Origin: Lepidostoma basale
Lineage: Eukaryota; Arthropoda; Insecta; Trichoptera; Lepidostomatidae
DNA: 64,000 bases
Assembly (NCBI GenBank): GCA_022606425.2
Contig: JAHDVF020000844.1
Span: forward strand, 124,001 to 188,000
Direction of reading: 5' to 3'
This document shows, piece by piece, positions 43,098-53,063 of the stretch. The notes under the pieces are model-generated. The model worked only from the letters and a program-made list of their open reading frames with translations, ran no database searches and was not told the origin of the DNA. The position numbers and the translations under genes were made by a program. Numbering within the stretch: the stretch's first letter is position 1; each line of letters starts with the position of its first letter.

Positions 43098-46000
43098 TTA
43101 CAATTTCGACGATAGCCTGACATTCGAATATCGCTTGTTATGGACATCCATGAAAGTCTTTAATACTTGTCTCGTCTCGGTCAGGTCTCCCGAGGAGCCC
43201 ATCAAGAAAGGCGCGACCTTTTTTATAACCGCCGAAGGGGAATTGATGTGGGCATCGTGGTTGCCTTCGACGAGGGTGGCGCGGAAGTTGGGGTTGTTGC
43301 GGCAGTGCTCTTCCAGCACGACGGGCCGCGTCATCTGGAGGTAGCCATCAGCCGACTGGTTGGCGAAGACGATCAGATGCCGGATGCTCGTCTTCCCGTA
43401 GAGCCCCATCTGGTACTCCTCCGAGAAGGTGGGCATCGGGATCGCCTTGTGACGCTGCTCCCAACATAGTCTGAAAACGATTTCAGGAAGGAACGTAAGA
43501 TGGAAGAAAGTATTAACCCTTACCACTCCTTTGTCGAATGTCAGCCGACATCGCTATATGTACGCTACAACTCAGTTGTCGGCTGGCGGTCGACAAGATA
43601 ACTAGCGCGCGCGGTGTAGTTTCGGTGACCCTTATGTCGTCACCTGAGAGTAAGAGGGTTCCAACTAACAAAATTTCACATTTGGCTTTTTTTCGTGATA
43701 AGGGTTCTTACTAACCTTATCTACACGTACAATTAAAAAAACATGTAATAGTATCGTCATTTTGATGTTACGAAAATAATCAAGTTCTGGAAATTGGAAT
43801 AAAACCCTTTTATTCCAAGATAAACACCCGAAACCAACAAAACTTTGACTTCATTTTTCTCAGCTTTTTACTTTTGTCAGTTGGAACCTTCTTACTCTCA
43901 GGTGACGATGTGTAGAAGTGAAGCTTGGAGTTGGCAGAAGAAGGATGAAAGTAGGATGAATGCCGTAGAAATGAGGTCACTAAGAAGGATGCGCGGAAGA
44001 ACAATATATGATACTGTAGTAGTTTCATGTTTACGTTATCATTGCAGTAGAGTGATTTCATTTTATTATTATTAAGAAGACTTTTAACCTATCTAAATTA
44101 CAAAGGATGCTATTCACCTGAAGAGGCTCTCCTTCCCCAAGGTGAAGTTAGTGGGCACCAGCGCCCTCGCTAGCACAGCCCTTCCTGCATCCTCCGTCAG
44201 GTCTCGATTCACCCTGACCCTCTCCAGAGCCTGAATAATTGTATAACCAAACGTAGAATAAATCCAGTAGAAGCGAGATATCTTATGCAAATGTGTAGAA
44301 CATCTGATAGAGTGTCTAATGCAAATATTACAAGTGAATGCAGTGCGAATTAAAGTGTTACGAATAAAATAATAAAAGGTGTGGTGGTTCATTCTTTCAA
44401 TATTTTTTTATGAAAACTGTCTCTCTCGCACTAAAAATGTTTAAATCCGAGAATTGCAAGTTGTTGAATTCAATCGTCTTGATTTTAATCGACGTGAATT
44501 TAATTGTCTGGAATTTAATAGTCCTGATTTTAATCGTCTTGAATTTAATCGTTTAGAATTTAATCCACATGATTTTAACCGCCTTAAATTTAATCGTCTT
44601 GAATTTAATCGTCTAGAACTTAATCGTCTTGAATTTAACCGTCTTGAATTTAACCGTCTTGAATTAAATCGTCTTGAATTTAGTCGTCTAGAACATAATT
44701 GTCTTGAATTTAATAGTCTTGAACATAATCGTCTTGAATTTAACCGTCTTGAATTTAATCGTCTTGAATTTAATCGTCTAGAACTTAATTGTCTTGAATT
44801 AAATCGTCTAGAACTTAATCGTCTAGAACATAATCGTCTTGAACTTAATAGTGTTGAACTTAATCGTCTCGAATTTAATCGTCTGGAACTTAATCGTCTA
44901 GAACTTAATCGCCTAGAACTAGTCTTGAATTTAATAGTTTTGTACTAGATCGTCTTGAGTTTAATCGTCTAGAACTTAATCGTCTTGAATTTAATCGTCT
45001 TGAACTTAATCATCTTGTATTTAATCTCACTGACGTGGACATATTTAGGATCATTCTGAGATACTAGTATGTTATCTCTCTGTTTCGTATCGATGTTGTA
45101 TTTTTGTTTACAGTTTTGTGTCCAAATGGGTCGTCAAAATGTTTTTCGTTTGTTATGTCTCGTTTGTGTTCAAGATAAATAAATAAATACCCGGGCGGGG
45201 TAGCCTTTCACATTGTGTTAAAAATATGTTCTGTTAATGCTTAATAAACATAAATCTTCATAGATGGCGTTAGTATGTAGATTGTATAGATTAATCTTAG
45301 AGATTAACATATATAATCAAAATCTTCATAGATGACGCATTGAAACTGACATGTGAATTCTGGTGTTGGACTTTAACATATATACAACTTCCAAAAATTT
45401 GTCAGACATAGTCATAAATGTGGAATGGGGAATGTTGTAATTACATAAAGTGCGCACTTAACCCAACCAATGACAGGTCATAAGTCCTGTAAACACCTTG
45501 ATCAACCATATTCAGTTTCCAATTTGCATCTTCGTCTCTATCGAGATACAATTAAATCATGAATGAGTGTAGATTTATCAATAGTTGAATAAAAACCTGG
45601 TCATATGTGTAGAGGGGCCCCTGGTCTGGCGTTGACGTGAACTTGGCGTAGTTCTTCGGATCATAGAATTTCCCGTAGCCTTCGTGGAACCAGTTGCGGA
45701 AGTCTTTGGGCCCCACGGGGAACCAGGCCAGGAAGTCCAGGGAAACGAGGCAGTCAATCTTGTTTGGATACAGAATGTTGTACGTCAGACCTGCGGGAAT
45801 AAAAGTACAGAGACACCTTATTATTATTATTTACGAATTGCAAGTCTTGGTGTCGAGAATGTATGAGGTATGCAAGTCAAATGATTTAATGATGAATGTC
45901 GGAAAGTCAAAGGTGATGGTTTTTGAAAGGGAAGATCAAATGACAGTTTGTAATATAAGTGTGAACGAAGAGAACTTGGAACAGGTGAGGGAATTTGTGT

Positions 46001-49000
46001 ATTTAGGTAGCATGTTCAAAGCAGATGGCCGAACGGATAGTGACGTCGAAAGAAGGATTGGTGCGGGTAACAAAGCTTTAAAAATAGTTATTGGAAACAA
46101 GAATTTATAAGTGAAAACGGCCGTTCACAATGGAGTTCTGGTCCCAACCTTAATGTATGGAAGCGAAGCATGGAACTGGCAGAAGAAGGATGAGAGCAGA
46201 ATAAATGCGGTAGAGATGAGGTCCCTAAGACTTATGTGTGGTAGAACGATATACGACAGAATCTCAAATACTGATATAAGAAAGGAATGTAGAGCGGAAG
46301 AACGTATTATGAAAGGATCGCTGCATTGGTTCGGACATATGGGGCGCATGGATGGAGAAAGAATGGTTAAGAAAGTATACGGTAATGATGTAAATGGAGT
46401 ATGGAGTCGAGGCAGACTGATAAAAACATGGCATGACCAAATTAATCAAATTTTAAAGGTTGGTCATGTTATAAGTCGGAGGAAGCGACGTGCGTGTATG
46501 ACTCGTTGTATGAATGTGGGGGAAGCTGGAGAGGTTTGCTAGGATAGAGTAGTGTGGTGGTCCGTTCTCTCTGCCTACCCCTGCGGGGAAACGGCGTGAT
46601 GGTTTATATTGTATTTATCAAACCATGTTTAAGCGATGACATCAATGTCTAACGGCATCGTTAGATCAAAATTGGAATGCGCGAGTGGTGTATGGTCTCC
46701 ATACCAGCAGAAGTATGTGGAGGTATTAGAACAAATCCAGAAAAACATTCTGAGATACCCCTACATGCGGATGAATGGGGTATATCCGATGTTTATGCAC
46801 CACAATGGTCTATTGATTAACGCAGAGTACCGCAGTCTCGAATCAAGAAGAAAAAGTACATTGATGATCTTCAAAGTCAAGAGTATTTGTCTTCTGAACG
46901 TACTTTCACGAATATGAAAGACATCGATCTCCGAAACGATCATGTTCAGCAGTTTGATTGCTCTCCCCACCGGCATCACCAGAGGCAGGTTGGCTATGCA
47001 TGCTGGGAGATAAAACAGTATGTGCTGACGCTGTCGAAGATAACCATCCGGAACATAAAGATGGATAGCCTCCAAGATGACGGAATTCTCAAAGAATCCC
47101 CTGATAAGTCTGAAGAAATGGGTAGGGGAGATATAGGCAATGGGAGTCAGCTGTCAATGGTAGTCACCCCTTTAATTCGAAAACAATACGCGTGATGGCG
47201 GTTTCAGGGACGTCATACGCTAGCTGTGTGCCGGTAACACCCGCGGTAGGCAGCTTATTCAGTTCGCACCTAAACCATAATAAGGCTTAAGCAATAAATA
47301 GATAACTAATAGTTTGGTTTATTTTTCAATACTCGCTTAAGTGAGCCCATTACCTACATCTCCCCTAAGTGTGCACCCATTCCTTCTTATCTGTAAACTA
47401 TTGGTCCCCAGCATGCCCAAGAGGAACGCAGTGGGATAAAGCCACGGATAGCTACCAAACTCCCTCGTGTAGAGATATCTCAGAATCTTTTCTGAACCCT
47501 CTCTAACATGAGCGAGTATCTCGCCTCGTGGGGACATTTTATGGAAGTAGATACTCACCGACCTGAGTTCCCAAGGAGTGTCCGACGAAAGAGAATTGTT
47601 GAAGGTTGTATTGGTCCACGACGAACCTCATGACGCAAACGAAGTCGTAGATGCAGATCGTCAGGCCAGCCGGGAGTGAGGCGGACTTGCCGCAGCCGGG
47701 CAACTCCAGGATCATAATCCGGAAGCCCTTTGGCATCCTGGAATAATTAACCACAAGTAAATACCTAACTTGTGTTAAAAATTAATGAAAAACCTAATCG
47801 AAGCAACAATTTTGATTGAGCCTCATAAAGGTGAAGACGTACTGCTTCCACGAATACCGCTTATTCCGACAGATATGGCGTTCGAGTTCAAACGACATTA
47901 ATTTCCAATACGCCTTGCCTTCGCTATGACTATCAATAAACCGCAAGGACAATCTATGCAAGTTTGTGGTTTGAATTTAGAAAACGACTGCTTTTCTCAT
48001 GGGCAAAAATGTCACGTACTCGAGAGTTCGTCACCTGAGAGTAAGAGGGTTCCAACTAACAAAATTTCAACGGATTTTTTTCGTGAAAAGGGTTATATAC
48101 GTGACCTTATATACGTGAAATTAAAAAAACATCGTCATTTTGATGTTACGAAAATAATCAAGTTCCATATGATCATTCAAAACACACGATTCTCTGAAGA
48201 AGGGTTCATTTACACTTACAACTTTATTATTCCAACTATCGCCAGCAAATTTACACGCCTCTCGGTAAAAGAGTTTCATCTGCTTCAGATGGAACCCTTT
48301 TATTCCAAGATACACATCCGAAACCAACAAAACTTTGACTTAATTTTTCTCAGCTTTTACTTTTGACAGTTGGAACCTTCTTACTCTCAGGTGACAAGTT
48401 GGTAAACCATCTGATCTCTGTGTTTATGCTGAAAACGGACAAATAAAAAATGCAGTCCATCCACTAGCTTTACAATAAAAATCAATTTTTAATTAAGATT
48501 AAATGAAGCTATGTGTTTTTTCGGTAACACCCCTAATAATTAATATCAGACAAAGCCACAGCGAAGCGTGGCCAGGTTCATTTCTACGAGGGTAATTCGT
48601 AAAGTAAGGTTCCCTATGCTGTCAATAAAGATAGCGGCGCGCTGGGAGAAATCTGGCAACACTGGCTGACCCATCAACTCCTCCATTCTCTATCCTTGTC
48701 GCTCCCGCCACGCTACACCCCTCAGTGTCGGCCTGGCAGCCATCGAAGATGGAGCTTCCTATCGCTGTTTCCGTCAGATGCGAAGTTGAGAGCATAATGC
48801 TTGAGGATCGGAGGAGTATCATTATCGAACTTGCTCTTCGTATTCCTGGGACTTCCAACACCACAATTCACAAAATTTTAACTGAAAAATTAGGCTATCG
48901 AAAGGTGTGTGCGAGGTGGGTATCACGAATGCTCACAGAAAACCACTAGCAGAAACGTGTTGAGCACTCGACCTCATGTCTCAAATCAAACTCAAGAACT

Positions 49001-50639
49001 GCTGACAGATTTTGGCTGGACTGTTTTTCCCCACCCACCCTACAGTCCAGACCTAGCCCCTAGTGATTACCACTTATTCCCAAAATTAAAGGAACACTTG
49101 GGTGGAATGCGCTTCCAAACTGATGATGAAGTCAAAGAAGAGGGTATTCGATTTCTCAGAGGAATGGCGGCAGAAGTTTATGACTTTGGGATACAAAAGT
49201 TGGAGCATCGTCTGCAAAAGTGTTTAGACAGAAACGGCGATTATGTAGAAAAATAGAGTAAGTTTTAAGCTTTAAAATGATGTATGATGCCAAGGAAAAC
49301 AATAAAGGTGTATATTTTTTTTAAATATGGGAACCTTATTTTATGAATGACCCTAGCTTTATGCAGCATCGTAACCCCGACGGCCCACCTCAGCATCTTG
49401 TAGCCTCTCTTCTTCTTGTCGCCCTACGGCCCAGTATTCCATCCGCAAATAATAATGTATCGTACAAAAAGATATACCTGTCTGCTAAAGGGATGAAACA
49501 TCCCGCGGAATCGCTCCTTCCGTGCACAAACAGGACTGGTTTATCTGTCTTGGCGCCCGCACACACGACTGAAAACAAAAATATGAAGTCACAATCCAAA
49601 GGGTGAGAATTTTCACTAACACCCCTACATTGCACACCTTTTCAGATATCTGTTAAGATGCTCAAATTATGTTAAGATTATAAAATATCTTCTTCTCCTT
49701 CTTCCTCAGCCTATTCCCGTCCACTCCTGGACAAAGGCCTCCACCATTCGCTTCCATGTCACTCTGTCTTGTGCAGACTGCATCCAGGTTATTCCGACGT
49801 GTCTGTTCAGATCATCCTTCCACCGTAGTTGCGGTCGCCCTGCACTTCTCTGCCGTCCACGGTCTCCAAGTCAGCAGTTTTCTTGTCCATTTTTCATCTG
49901 AGCTTCTGGCTACGTGACCTGCCCTTTGCCATATGTCAGTGACCTTTGTTTTTTCTCTCACCTTGTAATTCGTCCGCACTATCCGCAACGAGAACGGCAT
50001 CGTCCGCGTAGAGCGGACAATTTAGAATTTATCAATGAAAGCGAAAACGGTCGTTCACAACGGAGTTCTGGTCCCATCCCTGATGCTGGCAGAAGAAGGA
50101 TGAAAGCAGAATAAATGCGGTAGAGATGAGGTCCCTAAGACGTATATGTGATAGAATGATATACGACAGAATCTCAAATGCTGATATAGGAAAGGAATGT
50201 AGAGCGGAAGAACGTATTTTGAACAAAATTATGAAAGGATCGCTGAGATGGTTCGGACATATGGAACGCATGGATGGAGAAAAAATGGTTAAGAAAGTAT
50301 ACGTTAATGATGTAAATGGAGTACGGAGTCGAGGCAGACCGAGGAAAACATGGCATGACCAAATTAATCAAATTTTAAAGGTTGGTCATGTTAGAAGTCG
50401 GAGGAATCGAAGTGCGTGTATGATTCGTTGTATGAATGTGGAGGAAGCTAGAGAGGTTTGTCAGGATAGAGTAGTGTGGAGGTCCATTCTCTCTGAGTAC
50501 CCCTGCGAGGAAACGGCGTGATGGTTTGTTGGTTTGTTTGATCAAAGTTCATTTTGAGATTTCACAATCTATCTAATTTGACATACTTACCACAAACTTT
50601 TCCCCAAGGCGCGTCCAAGAATTCATCTGTGTAAATCAT
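43098..50639 (-). CDS. Serine hydrolase (alpha/beta hydrolase, SERHL/kraken type), 6 exons, 332 aa
   Basis: Coding exons on the minus strand: 50639-50591, 49568-49478, 47737-47559, 45790-45597, 44230-44118 and 43470-43098. They sum to 999 nt, 333 codons with stop, and every junction has GT/AG and matching phase. Motifs: oxyanion-side HG at 32-33 in [13 protein letters not shown] (27-39); LPGCGKS (59-65); nucleophile Ser101 in GHSLG (99-103), followed by QVG; probable catalytic His280 in EGNHDAH (277-283). Asp250 (QSADGYL) is a candidate acid. There is no signal peptide, so a cytosolic or peroxisome-type esterase/hydrolase is inferred; the substrate is unknown. The start is supported by an in-frame TGA four codons upstream. 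Length fits the insect family. The introns carry LINEs, a Helitron, mariner and MITEs, and a minisatellite. The terminal exon also exists as an orphan at 62826-63198. Confidence 0.93.
43512..43622. repeat. piggyBac-like terminus in hydrolase intron 5
   Basis: TTAA followed by CCCTTACCACTCCTTTGTCG and a subterminal palindrome (GTCAGCCGACA...TGTCGGCTGGC). The same end type is seen at 63531. No second TTAA end is visible, so it is a solo end. Confidence 0.45.
43638..43907. repeat. MITE family 1, copy 2, with empty site
   Basis: 270 bp, flanked by ATGT (43634-43637 and 43908-43911). It splits a LINE-B fragment. The duplicate at 63355-63375 reads straight through, with a single ATGT (63364-63367). 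Confidence 0.9.
44463..45025. repeat. 15-bp minisatellite in hydrolase intron 4
   Basis: About 37 tandem units of GAATTTAATCGTCTT with substitutions. Because the unit is 15 bp, one plus-strand frame (44454-44948) stays open and would read as EFNRL pentapeptides. It lies opposite to the gene, between exons 4 and 5. Confidence 0.92.
45192..45556. repeat. MITE family 2, left-truncated
   Basis: Right end GAGATACAATTAAAT with its subterminal block; the left end is missing. It ends 40 bp from exon 4 of the hydrolase gene. Confidence 0.65.
45833..46605 (+). mobile_element. LINE-B 3' copy in hydrolase intron 3
   Basis: From the RT-proximal block [17 protein letters not shown] through [20 protein letters not shown] to the end. 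It has a TAA at 46108-46110 and later stops. The 3' end has the CCCCTGCGGGG hairpin but almost no tail. Confidence 0.8.
46630..47160. mobile_element. LINE-J pieces in opposite orientations
   Basis: 46645-46815 is plus strand ([20 protein letters not shown]). 46855-47125 is the minus-strand 3' part. A further minus-strand piece lies at 47375-47536, immediately beside exon 3. Confidence 0.6.
47795..48586 (+). pseudogene. Helitron helicase end and 3' terminus, interrupted by a MITE
   Basis: Coding traces: [20 protein letters not shown], one in-frame [36 protein letters not shown], then after the MITE (48029-48396) [14 protein letters not shown] to a stop near 48476. TINKxQGQS and the SRVGKPSDL block mark the end of the Helitron PIF1-like helicase. 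About 80 bp downstream a stem-loop GCCACAGCGAAGCGTGGC (48556-48573) precedes CTAG. The TA of that CTAG is now split by a mariner relic. The 5' part (Rep) is absent. Confidence 0.82.
48029..48396. repeat. MITE family 1, copy 3, inside the Helitron frame
   Basis: Ends CGTCACCTGAGAG and complement, flanked by AGTT (48025-48028 and 48397-48400). Removing it in thought joins SRV to GKPSDL of the helicase, which fixes its borders. Confidence 0.88.
48587..49353 (+). mobile_element. Mariner-family relic with internal deletion
   Basis: Imperfect inverted ends CGAGGGTAATTCGTAAAGTA and, complemented, GGGTCATTCATAAAATAAGG, with TA on both sides. The coding remnants are an N-terminal part (48749-48946, [18 protein letters not shown]) and, after a large deletion, a C-terminal part (48975-49256, [20 protein letters not shown] to [11 protein letters not shown]). 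The first two catalytic Asp regions are lost. Confidence 0.85.
49690..50025 (-). mobile_element. RTE-like LINE-F tail joined to an RT YADD fragment
   Basis: 49690-49962 is a minus-strand LINE-F C-terminal end with (GAA)n. 49963-50022 reads [17 protein letters not shown] on the minus strand, the RT catalytic motif of LINE-B. A LINE-B copy in the other orientation follows. Confidence 0.65.
50026..50545 (+). mobile_element. LINE-B 3' copy in hydrolase intron 1, 131-codon frame
   Basis: Frame 50126-50521 is open from [17 protein letters not shown] to the normal stop (...YPCEETA*), with the (GTTT)n-like tail ending near 50541. It ends 50 bp from coding exon 1. Confidence 0.82.
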
Positions 50640-50895
50640 TTCGAAATATCAAAGGTTTAAACTTTTGTTTCAAAGTTTGAAGGGTGTTAACTGTTGGAAA
50701 CAAAAAACAATTCGAAAATGGAATACTTTGATGTTCTGACGGCGTTGTCGTCGCTTGAATGCGGTAGATAAAACAGCAACTAGCACATATTTAAAAAAAA
50801 CGGTCGCCGAATTAGATATTTTATTGCGTTGATACGCAATAAATTATATTTTAAGCCGGTACGCAAATAATGTTCACAACGATAAAACATGAAGA
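50640..50895. other. Region upstream of the hydrolase start
   Basis: AT-rich. It must contain the 5' UTR and promoter of the minus-strand hydrolase gene, but no TATA or initiator can be picked with confidence. Confidence 0.3.
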
Positions 50896-50898
50896 AAC

Positions 50899-51135
50899 AT
50901 CCTTCTTCTTCTTCTTCTTCACTTTTGGTAGACGAGTCTGTTATTTCAGGCGGGTTCTCTTGAGACACTGTACTCCAGCTTTCTCTCCACCGTTTCGGGG
51001 GTCTTCCTGGTCGGCGTTGTCCGTTTGGCGTTCCATGGAGAGCTATGTGTGGTATCCTATTTGAGCACATCCTTTCTACGTGTTAATGCCAGTATCGCTG
51101 TCTTTGACGTCCCCATCTGACCACATCTTCGACCT
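50899..51135 (-). mobile_element. RTE-like LINE-E 3' fragment
   Basis: It matches 39048-39280, with (GAA)n tail at 50899-50918 and the RPGRPPKRWRESW block. Confidence 0.7.
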
Positions 51136-51139
51136 CGAC

Positions 51140-51600
51140 CACACCTCGATTCCTCAACATTCATACATCGTGTCATGCAAGCGCGTCGATTTCTCTGACT
51201 CCTCACATGGCCGACATTCAATATTTGATTTATTTGATCGTGCCACGTTTTCATCGGTCTGCCTCGACTCCCTACTCCATTTACACCATTAACGTATACT
51301 TTCTTAACCATTCTTTCCATCCATGCGTTCCATATGTCCGAACCATCGCAGCGATCCTTTCATAATTTTGTTCATAATACCTTCTTCCGCTCTACATTCC
51401 TTTCTTATATCAGCATTTGAGATTCTGTCGTATATCGTTCTACCACACATACCTACGTCTTAGGGACCTCATCTCTACTGCATTTATTCTGCTTTCAACC
51501 TTCTTCTGCCCGTTCCATGCTTCGCTTCCATACATTAGGGATGAGACCAGAACTCCATTCTGAACGACCGTTTTCGCTTTCACTGATAGATTCTGAAAGG
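51140..51600 (-). mobile_element. Chimeric LINE-A/LINE-B fragment
   Basis: 51140-51260 matches the LINE-A 3' part and from about 51261 onward the match switches to LINE-B (the RSRG and KVYVNGVNG type). The join is in frame on the minus strand (51320-51057), as in a recombinant or template-switch product. Confidence 0.6.
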
Positions 51601-51845
51601 AATAAATGCTGGTGCTAAGATGAGTGATTTGTCTGTAAATTGTCTGCTGACGATACCGTTCTCGTTGCGGATAGTGCGGACGAATTACAAGTCTTGGTGT
51701 CTAAAATGTATGAGGTATGCAAGTCAAAATCAAAATAATGAAAGGACCATTGAGATGGTTTGGACATATGGAAAGAATGAATGAAGAAAGAATGGTAAAA
51801 AAATTATGTGTTAACGATGTACATGGAACCAGAAATAGAGGAAGT
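51600..51845 (+). mobile_element. LINE RT fragment (B) joined to LINE-A fragment
   Basis: 51600-51730 reads GAKMSDLSVNCLL then, after a frame break, [18 protein letters not shown]. 51731-51845 is the [25 protein letters not shown] block. LINE-J follows. Confidence 0.6.
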
Positions 51846-52679
51846 GGCTTTATCCAACTGCATTCCTCTTGGGCATGCTGGGGACCAACAGTCTGCAGAT
51901 TAGAAGAGATGGGTGCACACTTACCCATCTCTTCAGACTTATCAGGGGATTCTTTGAGAACTCCGTTATTTTGGAGGCTATCCATCTTTATGTTCCAGAT
52001 GGTTATTTTCGACAGAACCAACCTGCCCCTGGTGATGCCGGTGGGGAGAGCAATCAAACTGCTGAACATGATCGCTTCGGAGATCGACGTGTTTCATACT
52101 CGTGAAAGTACGTTCAGAAGACAAATACTCTTGACTTTGGAGAGTATCTTGTGTTCCTAATGTCGAACCATCTCTCATGCGTTCCTGGTATTATATTTTT
52201 TTTTATGTTTTACCTGTTCTCAAACTATAACTCGTCACCTGAGAGTAAGAAGGTTCCAACTAACAAAAGTAAAAAGCTGAGAAAAGTGTAGTCAAAGTTT
52301 TGTTGGTTTCGGGTGTGTATCTTGGAATAAAAGGGTTTTATTCCAATTTCCAGAGATTTTTTTACCGAGAAACGTGTAAATTTTGTCTGGCAACAGTTGG
52401 AATAATAAAGTTCTAAGTTTAAATGAATCCTTCTTCACTGAATCGTGTGTTTTGAATGATCAGATGGAACTTGATTCTTTTCGTATCAAAATGACGATAC
52501 TATTACATGTTTTTTTTAATTGTACGTATAGATAAGGTTAGTAAGAACCCTTTTCAGGAAAAAAAAACCAAATGAGAAATGTTGTTAGTTGGAACCCTCT
52601 TACTCTCAGGTGACGAATTATTGTTTGTAATATCTTTTGAGAAAATAAACTAATTTGATTTGATTTGAAATATATTCTT
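51846..52679 (+). mobile_element. LINE-J 3' end split by MITE family 1
   Basis: The coding remnant and 3' UTR run to 52232. The MITE occupies 52233-52615 (flanks AACT/AATT). The UTR resumes and ends in (GATTT)n at about 52670, at the left edge of duplication copy 2. Confidence 0.75.
52233..52615. repeat. MITE family 1, copy 4
   Basis: Ends CGTCACCTGAGAGTAAGAAG and complement, 383 bp, with 4 bp flank repeat (one mismatch). Confidence 0.82.
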
Positions 52680-53063
52680 GTATATTCTTATTGTAGCATT
52701 GTTATGCTGCTTGTCGCAGCGGAGCCCTCCCAGAAGCCTTGTGGAGCCCCAGGGCTCCGCGGAGTACAATTTGATAGCCGCTGGTTTAGATCATAGTTTC
52801 CGAGCCTTTTCTGGACAATTTATTATACGAGTAGTTATTACGCCAGACATATTTTTTTATTGCTAGGGCAATATCAAAGTGACAGATTTTTTTTTTTAAA
52901 TGTGAATTTAGAAATATATGTATTGATATTAATTATTGCATCTCTGGCAACATTCAGCTTATTATATGAAGACTACAGGGGAAAACCAAGGAATGTCAGT
53001 TAAAATTCAAAATAAATGTAATAATGCCATCTAGCGGCATTTGTACATATCTATCCACAGTAA

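Larger units (their letters stand above)
37419..44012. repeat. Segmental duplication, copy 1
   Basis: It aligns in the same order and orientation with 52680-63470. Shared blocks: part of the hAT MITE, MITE-5, LINE-D, LINE-E, LINE-C tail, two MITE-2 elements and the last exon of the hydrolase gene with part of its intron. Differences: MITE-1 is present only here; the RTE and SINE are only in copy 2. The stretch 41690-42310 does not match 60245-61768. Confidence 0.9.

Noticed and set aside
44454..44948. Pentapeptide-repeat protein gene
   Set aside because: The open frame follows from a 15-bp tandem unit. There is no start context, no unique flanking coding sequence, and it is antisense in an intron.
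44463..45025. CRISPR-like repeat array
   Set aside because: The units are contiguous, without spacers, and the genome is eukaryotic.
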